NCBI RefSeq assembly: GCF_026343185.1
Contig: NZ_JAPEMA010000001.1
Span: 1,364,001 to 1,428,000 of the forward strand
DNA: 64,000 nucleotides
Direction of reading: 5' to 3'
DNA from: Streptomyces sp. NBC_00091
GTDB lineage: Bacteria > Actinomycetota > Actinomycetes > Streptomycetales > Streptomycetaceae
The notes under the pieces were generated by a model. That model had not been told where the DNA came from and made no database searches. It saw nothing but the letters and a program-made list of their open reading frames with translations. The position numbers and the translations under genes were made by a program. Position 1 is the first letter of the stretch; each line of letters begins with the position of its first letter. This document shows positions 1 through 6,350 of the stretch, piece after piece.

Positions 1-171
1 GAGTTGCATTTCGCGGGTCCTGTTCTGACGCGAGGTCATCGCGCCTGCGGTGATGAAGTCTGCGGTGGCGGAGCCGTGCGGCTGCTCGCTCGTGGTGGCG
101 TAGGGGGACATGGGGGCCTGCTTCAAGGGGTCGTGCGTCAGGGGGCGGTCGATGGTGCCGGTGGCGGTCAT
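1..171 (-). CDS. N-terminal fragment of unidentified protein (runs off left edge)
   Basis: An ATG at 171 overlaps the stop codon of wblC in an ATGA arrangement and opens a frame of 57 codons with no stop to the window edge. The visible N-terminus is hydrophilic, rich in Thr, Ser and Pro, with no signal peptide or membrane segment; a second possible start (ATG) is at codon 45. The ATGA overlap implies translational coupling to wblC, so it should belong to the same transcript. In Mycobacterium the gene after whiB7 encodes an ABC1-type kinase, but nothing in these 57 residues proves that identity here. Confidence 0.55.
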   Translation of the reverse strand, partial: MTATGTIDRPLTHDPLKQAPMSPYATTSEQPHGSATADFITAGAMTSRQNRTREMQL

Positions 172-539
172 GCCGCTGCAACCGGGTTCTTGCGCGGACG
201 GCCACGGGGCCGCTTGCGGGCCACGACCACGCCCTGGACGAAGAGCTCTCCGCCCCAGACGCCCCAGGGCTCGCGGCGCTCCTTCGCGCCGGCGAGGCAG
301 GCCTCGACCAGCGGGCAGGTGCCGCAGAGGGACTTGGCGTACTCGACGTCGGCCGGGGACTCGGCGAAGAAGACCTCGGGGTCGAAGGTGCGGCAGGGAA
401 CGGGTACGCCGAGGTTCTCGATGGCGTCGTCGAGCGCGGTGAGCGCGGTGAGGGGGGTCAAGGTGGAGGCCTCCGGGACTGCGGGCGGGGAGATCGTTTG
501 GGTCTGCGGTACGGACGGGGCGTGCGCTTCGAGTTGCAC
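168..539 (-). CDS. wblC: WhiB-family redox-sensing transcription factor WblC (WhiB7)
   Basis: 123-residue WhiB protein. Four cysteines at about residues 49, 72, 75 and 81 are the 4Fe-4S ligands, followed by the GVWGG turn (about 93-97) and a C-terminal AT-hook (RGRPRK, about 112-117). The AT-hook separates WblC/WhiB7 from other WhiB proteins. From family knowledge, it binds the principal sigma factor and activates intrinsic antibiotic-resistance genes from promoters with an AT-rich block next to -35. Its position downstream of uvrD2 is the same as in mycobacteria. The start is GTG at 539, with a GAGGAAG-like ribosome site. A terminator-like hairpin and an upstream ORF lie in its leader, so expression is probably controlled by attenuation. 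The downstream gene overlaps it by 4 bp. Confidence 0.95.
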   Translation of the reverse strand: MQLEAHAPSVPQTQTISPPAVPEASTLTPLTALTALDDAIENLGVPVPCRTFDPEVFFAESPADVEYAKSLCGTCPLVEACLAGAKERREPWGVWGGELFVQGVVVARKRPRGRPRKNPVAAA

Positions 540-650
540 GGTGTTTTCTTCCTCGTCTTGTTCGGCTAGTCGTTCCGGCCGGTCGGCCGGGTGGCGGCTG
601 GTCTTGCCAGTCCCGAGGCACCTTCGGTCCGCTGTCCCTGTTCGGGGACA

Positions 651-690
651 AACAGAAGGGCCGCGGATCCCGGGTGGGGTTCCGCGGCCC
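651..690 (-). terminator. Attenuator-type terminator in the wblC leader
   Basis: On the minus strand two perfect 10-nt arms (GGGCCGCGGA / TCCGCGGCCC, plus positions 658-667 and 681-690) enclose a 13-nt loop. They are followed by the pyrimidine/T-rich stretch CTTCTGTT (651-658). This is an intrinsic terminator placed about 110 nt before the wblC start and about 25 nt after the upstream ORF stop, as expected for translation-coupled attenuation. Confidence 0.75.
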
Positions 691-715
691 TGAAGGCGCC
701 GGCCAGATCTTTCGA

Positions 716-1051
716 TCAGGCTGGATCACTCCAGGGTTCGAGCCCACGGAAGGCCCACATCAGGTGGTGCTGCTGCTTCGTCTGCGTCTGCTGCGTCGTG
801 AATCCGGCACTGGCGGCACCGGCTGCGGGGGCGAAGCCATAGGCGCCATGCGCCTTCCGGGCTTCCGCTACTGCCACCAGTGCCTTGGTCGGTCGCTCAT
901 TGCGCTCGCTGACCGGACGGATCGCCAGAAGGGCGGGGCCGGCGGCGGAAATCGCGGACAGACCGGTGCCCAGGAGGGAGACGGAACCGAGCAGGCAGGA
1001 AGCATCGACCGAGCGATCGGTCATTTTGGTGAAGGTCATGAAGCTGGTCAC
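716..1051 (-). CDS. Upstream ORF (putative leader ORF) of wblC
   Basis: 111-codon frame between the wblC promoter and its attenuator hairpin. It starts at GTG 1051 with a strong GAGGAGG ribosome site about 7-10 nt upstream; an in-frame ATG follows at codon 5. The product is small, Ala-rich, with one Cys near residue 19 and a hydrophobic stretch around 20-45. I do not recognise it as an enzyme. Its stop at 716 lies about 25 nt before the terminator hairpin. WhiB7/WblC genes are known to be induced when ribosomes stall on an upstream ORF, which allows antitermination; this ORF, or a shorter one inside it, is the natural candidate. It could also be an ordinary small protein. Confidence 0.55.
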   Translation of the reverse strand: MTSFMTFTKMTDRSVDASCLLGSVSLLGTGLSAISAAGPALLAIRPVSERNERPTKALVAVAEARKAHGAYGFAPAAGAASAGFTTQQTQTKQQHHLMWAFRGLEPWSDPA

Positions 1052-1168
1052 TGGTCTCGCCTCCTCTCGGCGTCTCGGGGACCCGGCCCGAGGGCCTGTC
1101 CCATGCGTATTCGGATAAGTACAGCACGAATCCGGGGCTTCGATGAAGCCACCGTTTCCGTTGCTAAG

Positions 1169-1208
1169 AACCTATGGGGCTTCCACGGGCATGTGCAAAC
1201 TATTTTTC
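1169..1208 (-). promoter_or_regulatory. Candidate autoregulated wblC promoter with AT-rich WhiB7 element
   Basis: Reading the minus strand, an AT-rich block GAAAAATAGT directly precedes a -35 TTGCAC (plus 1193-1198). An 18-nt spacer leads to a -10 TAGGTT (plus 1169-1174). An AT-rich patch abutting the -35 is the known WhiB7/WblC target signature, and such AT-richness stands out in this GC-rich DNA. It lies just after the uvrD2 stop codon and gives a leader of about 620 nt before wblC. Confidence 0.7.
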
Positions 1209-1218
1209 CGACGAGTTT

Positions 1219-3396
1219 CTACGCGTCGTCAGAATCCTCACCCACAGGCTCCTGACCTGCGCAGATGGCCAGGACGTCGGTGCCGTACCGCTCGAGCTTG
1301 CGGCCACCCACGCCGGAGATCATCGAGAGCTCCCCGGCCTCGGAGGGCGCGGCCTCCGCGATGGCCATCAGCGTTTTGTCCGTGAACACGCAGTACGCGG
1401 GCAGTCCCTGGAGCTTCGACTGGCCGGCGCGCCACTCGCGCAGCCGCTCGTAGAGGCCCTCGTCCATGTCCGACGGGCAGTCCCCGCAGCGCATCAGCTT
1501 GATGTCCCCGGCCTCGGTCAGGGTCCTGCCGCAGACCCGGCACAGCACCGGCCCGCGGCGGCCCCGCTTGCGGGCCCCGCCCTCGGCCTGGGCTCCCGCC
1601 CGGCCGCCCGGGGCCGCGGAGCCCGGCCGCAGGCCGTTCAGGAAGCGGCTGGGGCGACGGGAGGCCCGGCCGCCCGGAGCCCGGGAGAGGGCCCAGGAGA
1701 GGGTCAGGTGCTGCCGTGCGCGGGTGACGCCGACGTACAGCAGCCGGCGCTCCTCCTCGACCTGTTCGTCGGTCTTGGCGTACGTGATCGGCATCATGCC
1801 GTCGGTGAGGCCGACCAGGAACACGGCGTCCCACTCCAGGCCCTTCGCGGCGTGCAGCGAGGCGAGGGTGACGCCCTGGACGGTCGGGGCGTGCTGCGCG
1901 GCCTTGCGCTCCTCCAGTTCGACGGTGAGCTCGGCCAGGCCGGCGCCGGGGCGGGCGCGGGCGAAGTCCTCGGCGAGGCGGACCAGCGCGGCCAGGGATT
2001 CCCACTGGTCGCGCACGGCGCCGGAGCCGGTCGGCGGCTCGGCGGTCCAGCCGGTGGAGCTGAGTACGGCCCGGACCTGGGAGCCCAGCTCGACGACATC
2101 GTCCAGCAGCGGATCGTTGCCGGCGGAGCGGGCGGCTCCGCGCAGGGAGAGGACCGCCTTCTGCACTTCGGCCCGCTCGAAGAAGCGCTCGGCCCCGCGC
2201 AGCTGGTACGGGACCCCGGCGTCGGCGAGGGCCTGCTCGTAGACCTCGGACTGGGCGTTGATCCGGTAGAGCACGGCGATCTCGCCGGCCGGGACGCCGG
2301 CCGTGATCAGGTCCCTGACCCGGCGGGCCACGCCCTCCGCTTCGGTGGGCTCGTCGGGGTACTCGGCGTAGACCGGGTCGGGGCCGGCCTCGCGCTGGGA
2401 GACCAGCTCGAGGCGGTGCTCGGCGGCCCGGCCCCTGGCCTGGTTCAGCAGGCCGTTGGCGAGGTGGACCACCTGGGGGGTGGAGCGGTAGTCGCGGACC
2501 AGCTTGACCACGGTGGCCTGCGGGTAGCGGGTGCGGAAGTTCAGCAGGTGGTCGGGGGTCGCGCCGGTGAAGGAGTAGATGGTCTGGCTGGCGTCGCCGA
2601 CGACGCAGAGGCTGTCGCGCTCGCCGAGCCACAGCTCCAGCAGCCGCTGCTGGAGCGGGCTGACGTCCTGGTACTCGTCCACCACGAAGTGCTGGTACTG
2701 GGTGCGGATCTGCTCGGCGATGTCGTGGCGGTCCTGAAGGATGCCGACGGTGAGGAGCAGCACGTCCTCGAAGTCGATCATGCCGCGGTCGCGCTTGAGC
2801 TGCTCGTACGTGCTGTAGATCTGGGCGATCTCGGCCATGTCCCGGGGGGCCTCGCGGCCCGCCTTGAGGGCGGCGGCCGGGTAGTCGGCGGGCACGGTCT
2901 GGGTGACCTTGGCCCACTCGATCTCGCCGGTGACATCGCGCAGCTCGTTGCGGTCGAGACGGACGCGGGAGCGCGCGCCGGCCTCGGCCACGAACTGGAT
3001 CTTGCGCTCCAGGAGCCGGGGCACGTCCCCGCCGACGGCGCGGGGCCAGAAGTACTGGAGCTGGCGCAGGGCGGCGGAATGGAAGGTGCGCGCCTGGACC
3101 CCGCCCGCGCCGAGGGTGCGCAGCCGGCCGCGCATCTCACCGGCGGCGCGGTTGGTGAAGGTGACGGCCAGCACGCTGGCCGGCATGAGCTGGCCGGAGC
3201 GGACGCCGTAGGCGATGCGGTGGGTGATCGCGCGGGTCTTGCCGGTGCCGGCGCCCGCCAGCACGCACACCGGGCCGCGCAGGGTCGTGGCGACCTCGCG
3301 CTGCTCAGGGTCGAGGCCCTGGAGCACGGCGTCGGCGTCGACGTCGGGCGCGCCGCCGCCGGCCGGTACGGATGAGGAGTGCGTTGCTGCTGTCAC
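1219..3396 (-). CDS. uvrD2: ATP-dependent DNA helicase UvrD2 (SF1A, HRDC domain)
   Basis: 725-residue 3'-5' superfamily 1 helicase acting in DNA repair. Visible motifs include Walker A GAGTGKT (about 48-54), motif II VVDEYQD, motif III QTIYSFTG, motif V SLHAAKGLEWD and motif VI YVGVTRARQ. The C-terminal part carries a four-cysteine zinc-type motif (CRVC...CGDC) and an HRDC domain in the last 80 residues. That architecture defines UvrD2 rather than UvrD1/PcrA. Length matches the mycobacterial enzyme, about 700 residues. It is transcribed divergently from mycoredoxin and stops just before the wblC promoter, with no clear terminator between, so read-through into the wblC leader is possible. Confidence 0.95.
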   Translation of the reverse strand: MTAATHSSSVPAGGGAPDVDADAVLQGLDPEQREVATTLRGPVCVLAGAGTGKTRAITHRIAYGVRSGQLMPASVLAVTFTNRAAGEMRGRLRTLGAGGVQARTFHSAALRQLQYFWPRAVGGDVPRLLERKIQFVAEAGARSRVRLDRNELRDVTGEIEWAKVTQTVPADYPAAALKAGREAPRDMAEIAQIYSTYEQLKRDRGMIDFEDVLLLTVGILQDRHDIAEQIRTQYQHFVVDEYQDVSPLQQRLLELWLGERDSLCVVGDASQTIYSFTGATPDHLLNFRTRYPQATVVKLVRDYRSTPQVVHLANGLLNQARGRAAEHRLELVSQREAGPDPVYAEYPDEPTEAEGVARRVRDLITAGVPAGEIAVLYRINAQSEVYEQALADAGVPYQLRGAERFFERAEVQKAVLSLRGAARSAGNDPLLDDVVELGSQVRAVLSSTGWTAEPPTGSGAVRDQWESLAALVRLAEDFARARPGAGLAELTVELEERKAAQHAPTVQGVTLASLHAAKGLEWDAVFLVGLTDGMMPITYAKTDEQVEEERRLLYVGVTRARQHLTLSWALSRAPGGRASRRPSRFLNGLRPGSAAPGGRAGAQAEGGARKRGRRGPVLCRVCGRTLTEAGDIKLMRCGDCPSDMDEGLYERLREWRAGQSKLQGLPAYCVFTDKTLMAIAEAAPSEAGELSMISGVGGRKLERYGTDVLAICAGQEPVGEDSDDA

Positions 3397-3435
3397 ACCG
3401 CCATGCTGCCAGGTCCGGTGGGTCGGACGGGAAAC

Positions 3436-3444
3436 TTGTCCACA
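3436..3444 (+). promoter_or_regulatory. Single DnaA-box match (TTGTCCACA)
   Basis: The nonamer TTGTCCACA matches the preferred Streptomyces DnaA box exactly. It sits 40 bp upstream of the uvrD2 start in the divergent uvrD2/mrx1 region. A single box may be chance or a regulatory site; no cluster that would suggest an origin is present. Confidence 0.4.
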
Positions 3445-3513
3445 GGCCCATGGCGTCCGTCACACCGTCGGACAAGTGGATCAGTCGGATCGGTCACACC
3501 GCCCGCCCGGGCG

Positions 3514-3539
3514 GGAATGGCGCGGCGGTGGCAGACGTT
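3514..3539 (+). promoter_or_regulatory. SigR-type promoter of mycoredoxin gene
   Basis: GGAAT at 3514-3518, exactly 18 nt, then GTT at 3537-3539. This fits the established Streptomyces SigR (thiol-oxidative-stress sigma factor) consensus GGAAT-N18-GTT. The predicted start of transcription is about 50 nt before the mrx1 start codon. Confidence 0.8.
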
Positions 3540-3595
3540 CGAATCCTCGGATCGACCGGGACCGCGATCCACCGAGACCTCACAGAGGAGCGAGC

Positions 3596-3856
3596 ATGCA
3601 GGACACGGGCACCGTCACGATGTACAGCACCACCTGGTGCGGCTACTGCCGCCGGCTGAAGACCCAGCTGGACCGCGAAGGCATCGCGTACAACGAGATC
3701 AACATCGAGCTCGACCCCGAGTCCGCGGCGTTCGTGGAGAAGGCCAACGGCGGCAACCAGACGGTTCCCACCGTGCTGGTCGTCTCCCCCCAGGGCACCG
3801 AGGCCGTCATGACGAACCCCTCGCTCGCCCAGGTCAAGCAGGCCCTGGCCGTCTGA
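3596..3856 (+). CDS. mrx1: Mycoredoxin (mycothiol-dependent glutaredoxin-like oxidoreductase)
   Basis: 86-residue thioredoxin-fold protein with the active-site CGYC (in TTWCGYCRRLK, about residues 14-24) and the cis-proline motif TVPT. From family knowledge it reduces protein-mycothiol mixed disulfides in the cytoplasm. The frame stays open far upstream, but ATG 3596 is preceded by a GAGGAG ribosome site and matches the usual family length. A SigR promoter precedes it and a strong hairpin follows, so it is probably monocistronic. The uvrD2-mrx1-nudC order is conserved with mycobacteria. Confidence 0.93.
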   Translation: MQDTGTVTMYSTTWCGYCRRLKTQLDREGIAYNEINIELDPESAAFVEKANGGNQTVPTVLVVSPQGTEAVMTNPSLAQVKQALAV

Positions 3857-3875
3857 CCGCCCGCGTCTCCAGAAA

Positions 3876-3898
3876 GGCCCCCGCCCCGGCGGGGGCCT
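3876..3898 (+). terminator. Rho-independent terminator between mrx1 and nudC
   Basis: Perfect arms GGCCCCCGC / GCGGGGGCC around a short CCCG loop, followed by TTCT, located between convergent genes. It can serve mrx1 directly. Confidence 0.8.
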
Positions 3899-3929
3899 TC
3901 TGCGTCGGCGGACCCGGTCGGCCGGGCGG

Positions 3930-4865
3930 TCAGACGGTCGCGGCCGGCTTGGGGAGGGGCTGGCCGTACCAGAGCTCGACCAGGCGGGCCGCGATGGAGA
4001 TGCCCGACGGGGGCAGGACCTCGCCGGACTCGATCGCGGCGCGCAGGTCCTCGCGTGAGAACCAGCGGGCCTCCTGGATCTCCTCGCCGTCGACCGTGAT
4101 CTCCGAGCTGACGGCGCGGGCGTTGAAGCCCAGCATCAGGCTGTACGGGAAGGGCCAGGGCTGGCTGGCGACGTACTCGACCTCGCCGATCCTGACGCCC
4201 GCCTCCTCCCACACCTCGCGGATCACCGACTGCTCTATCGACTCGCCCGGCTCGACGAAGCCCGCCAGCGTGGAGAAGCGGCCCTCGGGCCAGTGCACCT
4301 GGCGGCCCAGCAGGGCGCGGTCCTGCTCGTCCGTGACCAGCATGATCACGGCCGGGTCGGTGCGCGGGTAGTGCTCGGCGCCGCAGCCCGGGCAGCGGCG
4401 GATGTGGCCGGCGGCCGCGACGACGGTGCGCTCGCCGCAGCGGGAGCAGAAGCGGTGCATGCGCTGCCAGTTCTCCAGCGCCACCGCGTGCACCATCAGC
4501 CCGGCGTCGCGCGGGGGCAGCAGCAGCCCGGCCTCGCGCAGCCCGGCCGGGCGGGCCGACTGGTCCATGCGGCCCGGCAGGGAGTCCTTCTGCAGCGCGA
4601 AGTACCGTACGCCGTCCTCGTCCGTGCCCAGGAAGTAGCGGTGGGTCTCGGTGACCGGGGCCTCGAAGGCCGGGGTCATCACGATGCCCGTCCCGCCGTC
4701 GGGGGTGTCGTCGATCAGCACCTGGCCGCCGGAGACGACGAAGACGCGGGTCGTCGGGTGGCTCCAGGCGGCGGCGAGCCACGCCTCGTCGAGGCGGTGG
4801 TGCGCGGCGCGGTCGATGCCGCTGGGCGCGGTGAGCGACAGAGGACGCTCGGTTTGGGTGCTCAC
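3930..4865 (-). CDS. nudC: NAD+ diphosphatase / NADH pyrophosphatase (NUDIX)
   Basis: 311 residues. A zinc ribbon (CSRC...CPGC) lies near the middle. The Nudix box starts GFVEPGES and continues to REVWEEAG. The family-specific SQPWPFP motif that follows identifies NudC. It hydrolyses NAD(H) to NMN(H) plus AMP and can remove NAD caps from RNA. The frame is open far upstream, but GTG 4865 has a GGAA/GGAG region before it and gives the expected N-terminus. It lies 53 bp downstream of the M20 peptidase gene on the same strand, probably the same transcript, and its synteny with uvrD2 and mrx1 is conserved. Confidence 0.93.
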   Translation of the reverse strand: MSTQTERPLSLTAPSGIDRAAHHRLDEAWLAAAWSHPTTRVFVVSGGQVLIDDTPDGGTGIVMTPAFEAPVTETHRYFLGTDEDGVRYFALQKDSLPGRMDQSARPAGLREAGLLLPPRDAGLMVHAVALENWQRMHRFCSRCGERTVVAAAGHIRRCPGCGAEHYPRTDPAVIMLVTDEQDRALLGRQVHWPEGRFSTLAGFVEPGESIEQSVIREVWEEAGVRIGEVEYVASQPWPFPYSLMLGFNARAVSSEITVDGEEIQEARWFSREDLRAAIESGEVLPPSGISIAARLVELWYGQPLPKPAATV

Positions 4866-4918
4866 AGGTACTTCCAACTCCCCCGGTGGTGGGACAAGGC
4901 AGGCGTACGGAACGTGTT

Positions 4919-6340
4919 TCAGTCGGTGGTGGTGGCGGCGGTCCGCGCGGACCAGGTCCCGGCGAGGTCGCCCCACAGGTAGGCGGTGGTCTCCACGCCC
5001 TTGAGGAGCAGGTCGAGCTCGACCTTCTCGTTCGGCGAGTGCCAGCCGTCGGAGGGTACCGAGATCCCCAGGAACAGGACCGGCGCGTCCAGGACGTCCT
5101 GGAGGTCGGCCGCCGGACCCGAGCCGCCTTCGCGGGTGAAGCGGACCGGCTGCCCGAAGGCGCGGCCCATGGCGCGCACGACGGACTGCAGCGCCGGGTG
5201 GTCCAGCGGGGTGAGGCAGGGCCGGGTGGGGGCCCCGAAGGTGACGCAGTGCCGGATCCCGGCGGGGACGCGGGCCGCGACCCAGTCCCGGACGGCCGCC
5301 TCGACCTCGTACGGGTCCTGCCCCGACACCAGGCGGAACGACAGCTTCAGGTGCGCGGAGGCGGGCACGATGGTCTTGCCGCCGGGGCCCTGGTAGCCGC
5401 CGCCGATGCCGTTGACCTCGGCGGTCGGACGGGCCCAGACCCGCTCCAGGGTGGAGTAGCCGGCCTCGCCCGCGGCCGCGTGGGACTTGGCCGTACGCAG
5501 CCACTCGGCCTCGTCGAAGGGCAGCTCGGCGATCAGCGCGCGCTCGGTGTCGGTGAGCTCGGTGACGTTGTCGTAGAAGCCCGGGATCGTGACCCGCTCG
5601 TCCTCGTCGTGCAGGGCCGCGACGAGGCGGGCCGCGATGGTCGCCGGGTTCGGCACGGCCCCGCCGAAGGCACCCGAATGGATGTCCTGGTCGGGTCCGT
5701 GGAAGCTGATCTCGCAGTCGGCGACCCCGCGCATGCCGGTGCAGACGGTGGGGGTGGTCTCGGACCACATGCCGGTGTCGGAGACGATCACGACATCGGC
5801 GGCGAGCTCGGCGGCGCGGGCCTCGACGAGCTCGCGGAAGTTCGGGGAGCCCGACTCCTCCTCGCCCTCGATCAGCAGCTTGAGGTGCACCGCGGGGGCG
5901 TCGGCGCCGGTCGCGGCGAGGTGGGCGCGCAGGCCCAGGGTGTGGAAGAACACCTGGCCCTTGTCGTCGGCCGCGCCGCGGCCGTACATCCGGCCGTCCT
6001 TGACGACCGGCTCGAAGGGCTCGGTGTGCCAGCCGTCGGCGAGGGCGGCGGGCTGGACGTCGTGGTGCCCGTACACGAGGACGGTGGGGGCGGCCGGGTC
6101 GGCGGCCGGCCAGTGCGCGAAGACGGCGGGGGCTCCGGCGGTCTGCCAGACCTCGGTGACGGGGAAGCCGGTCTCCTTGAGCTTCGCGGCGAGCCAGTCG
6201 GCGCTGCGGCGTACATCGTCCGCGTGCTCGGGCTGGGCCGAGACGGAGGGGATCCGCAGCCACTCGGCGAGGTCGTCGAGGAAGGCGGCGCGGTGGGTTT
6301 CGATGTACGTGCGGACGGCGCTGTCCGGGGTTTCGCTCAT
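4919..6340 (-). CDS. M20 family metallopeptidase (dipeptidase)
   Basis: 473-residue cytoplasmic zinc dipeptidase/carboxypeptidase of the M20 family. The metal-binding motif GHHDVQP (about residue 85-90) and the downstream GRGAADDKG and EGEEESGS motifs supply the usual His, Asp, Glu ligands. A lid/dimerisation domain occupies the middle third. ATG 6340 is chosen because the upstream extension of the frame is Arg-rich and non-conserved-looking. The adnB stop is only 10 bp upstream, so it is probably co-transcribed with adnAB. The substrate cannot be read from the sequence; DapE at 62.0 kb belongs to the same superfamily but is a different branch. Confidence 0.9.
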   Translation of the reverse strand: MSETPDSAVRTYIETHRAAFLDDLAEWLRIPSVSAQPEHADDVRRSADWLAAKLKETGFPVTEVWQTAGAPAVFAHWPAADPAAPTVLVYGHHDVQPAALADGWHTEPFEPVVKDGRMYGRGAADDKGQVFFHTLGLRAHLAATGADAPAVHLKLLIEGEEESGSPNFRELVEARAAELAADVVIVSDTGMWSETTPTVCTGMRGVADCEISFHGPDQDIHSGAFGGAVPNPATIAARLVAALHDEDERVTIPGFYDNVTELTDTERALIAELPFDEAEWLRTAKSHAAAGEAGYSTLERVWARPTAEVNGIGGGYQGPGGKTIVPASAHLKLSFRLVSGQDPYEVEAAVRDWVAARVPAGIRHCVTFGAPTRPCLTPLDHPALQSVVRAMGRAFGQPVRFTREGGSGPAADLQDVLDAPVLFLGISVPSDGWHSPNEKVELDLLLKGVETTAYLWGDLAGTWSARTAATTTD

Positions 6341-6350
6341 GGCCACGAGC

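Noticed and set aside
725..750. tRNA-like T-loop sequence GTTCGAGCCC
   Set aside because: No acceptor, D or anticodon stems around it; it lies within the wblC upstream ORF.
1174..3375. 733-codon plus-strand ORF opposite uvrD2
   Set aside because: Low-complexity Gly/Ala/Val/Asp-rich translation without motifs; the minus strand encodes a complete UvrD2. High-GC codon bias keeps antisense frames open.
3430..3450. Replication origin from the DnaA-box match
   Set aside because: Only one nonamer; no cluster of boxes, no dnaA/dnaN genes.
3536..3555. tRNA-like GTTCGAATCC
   Set aside because: Coincides with the SigR -10 region and no cloverleaf can be formed.
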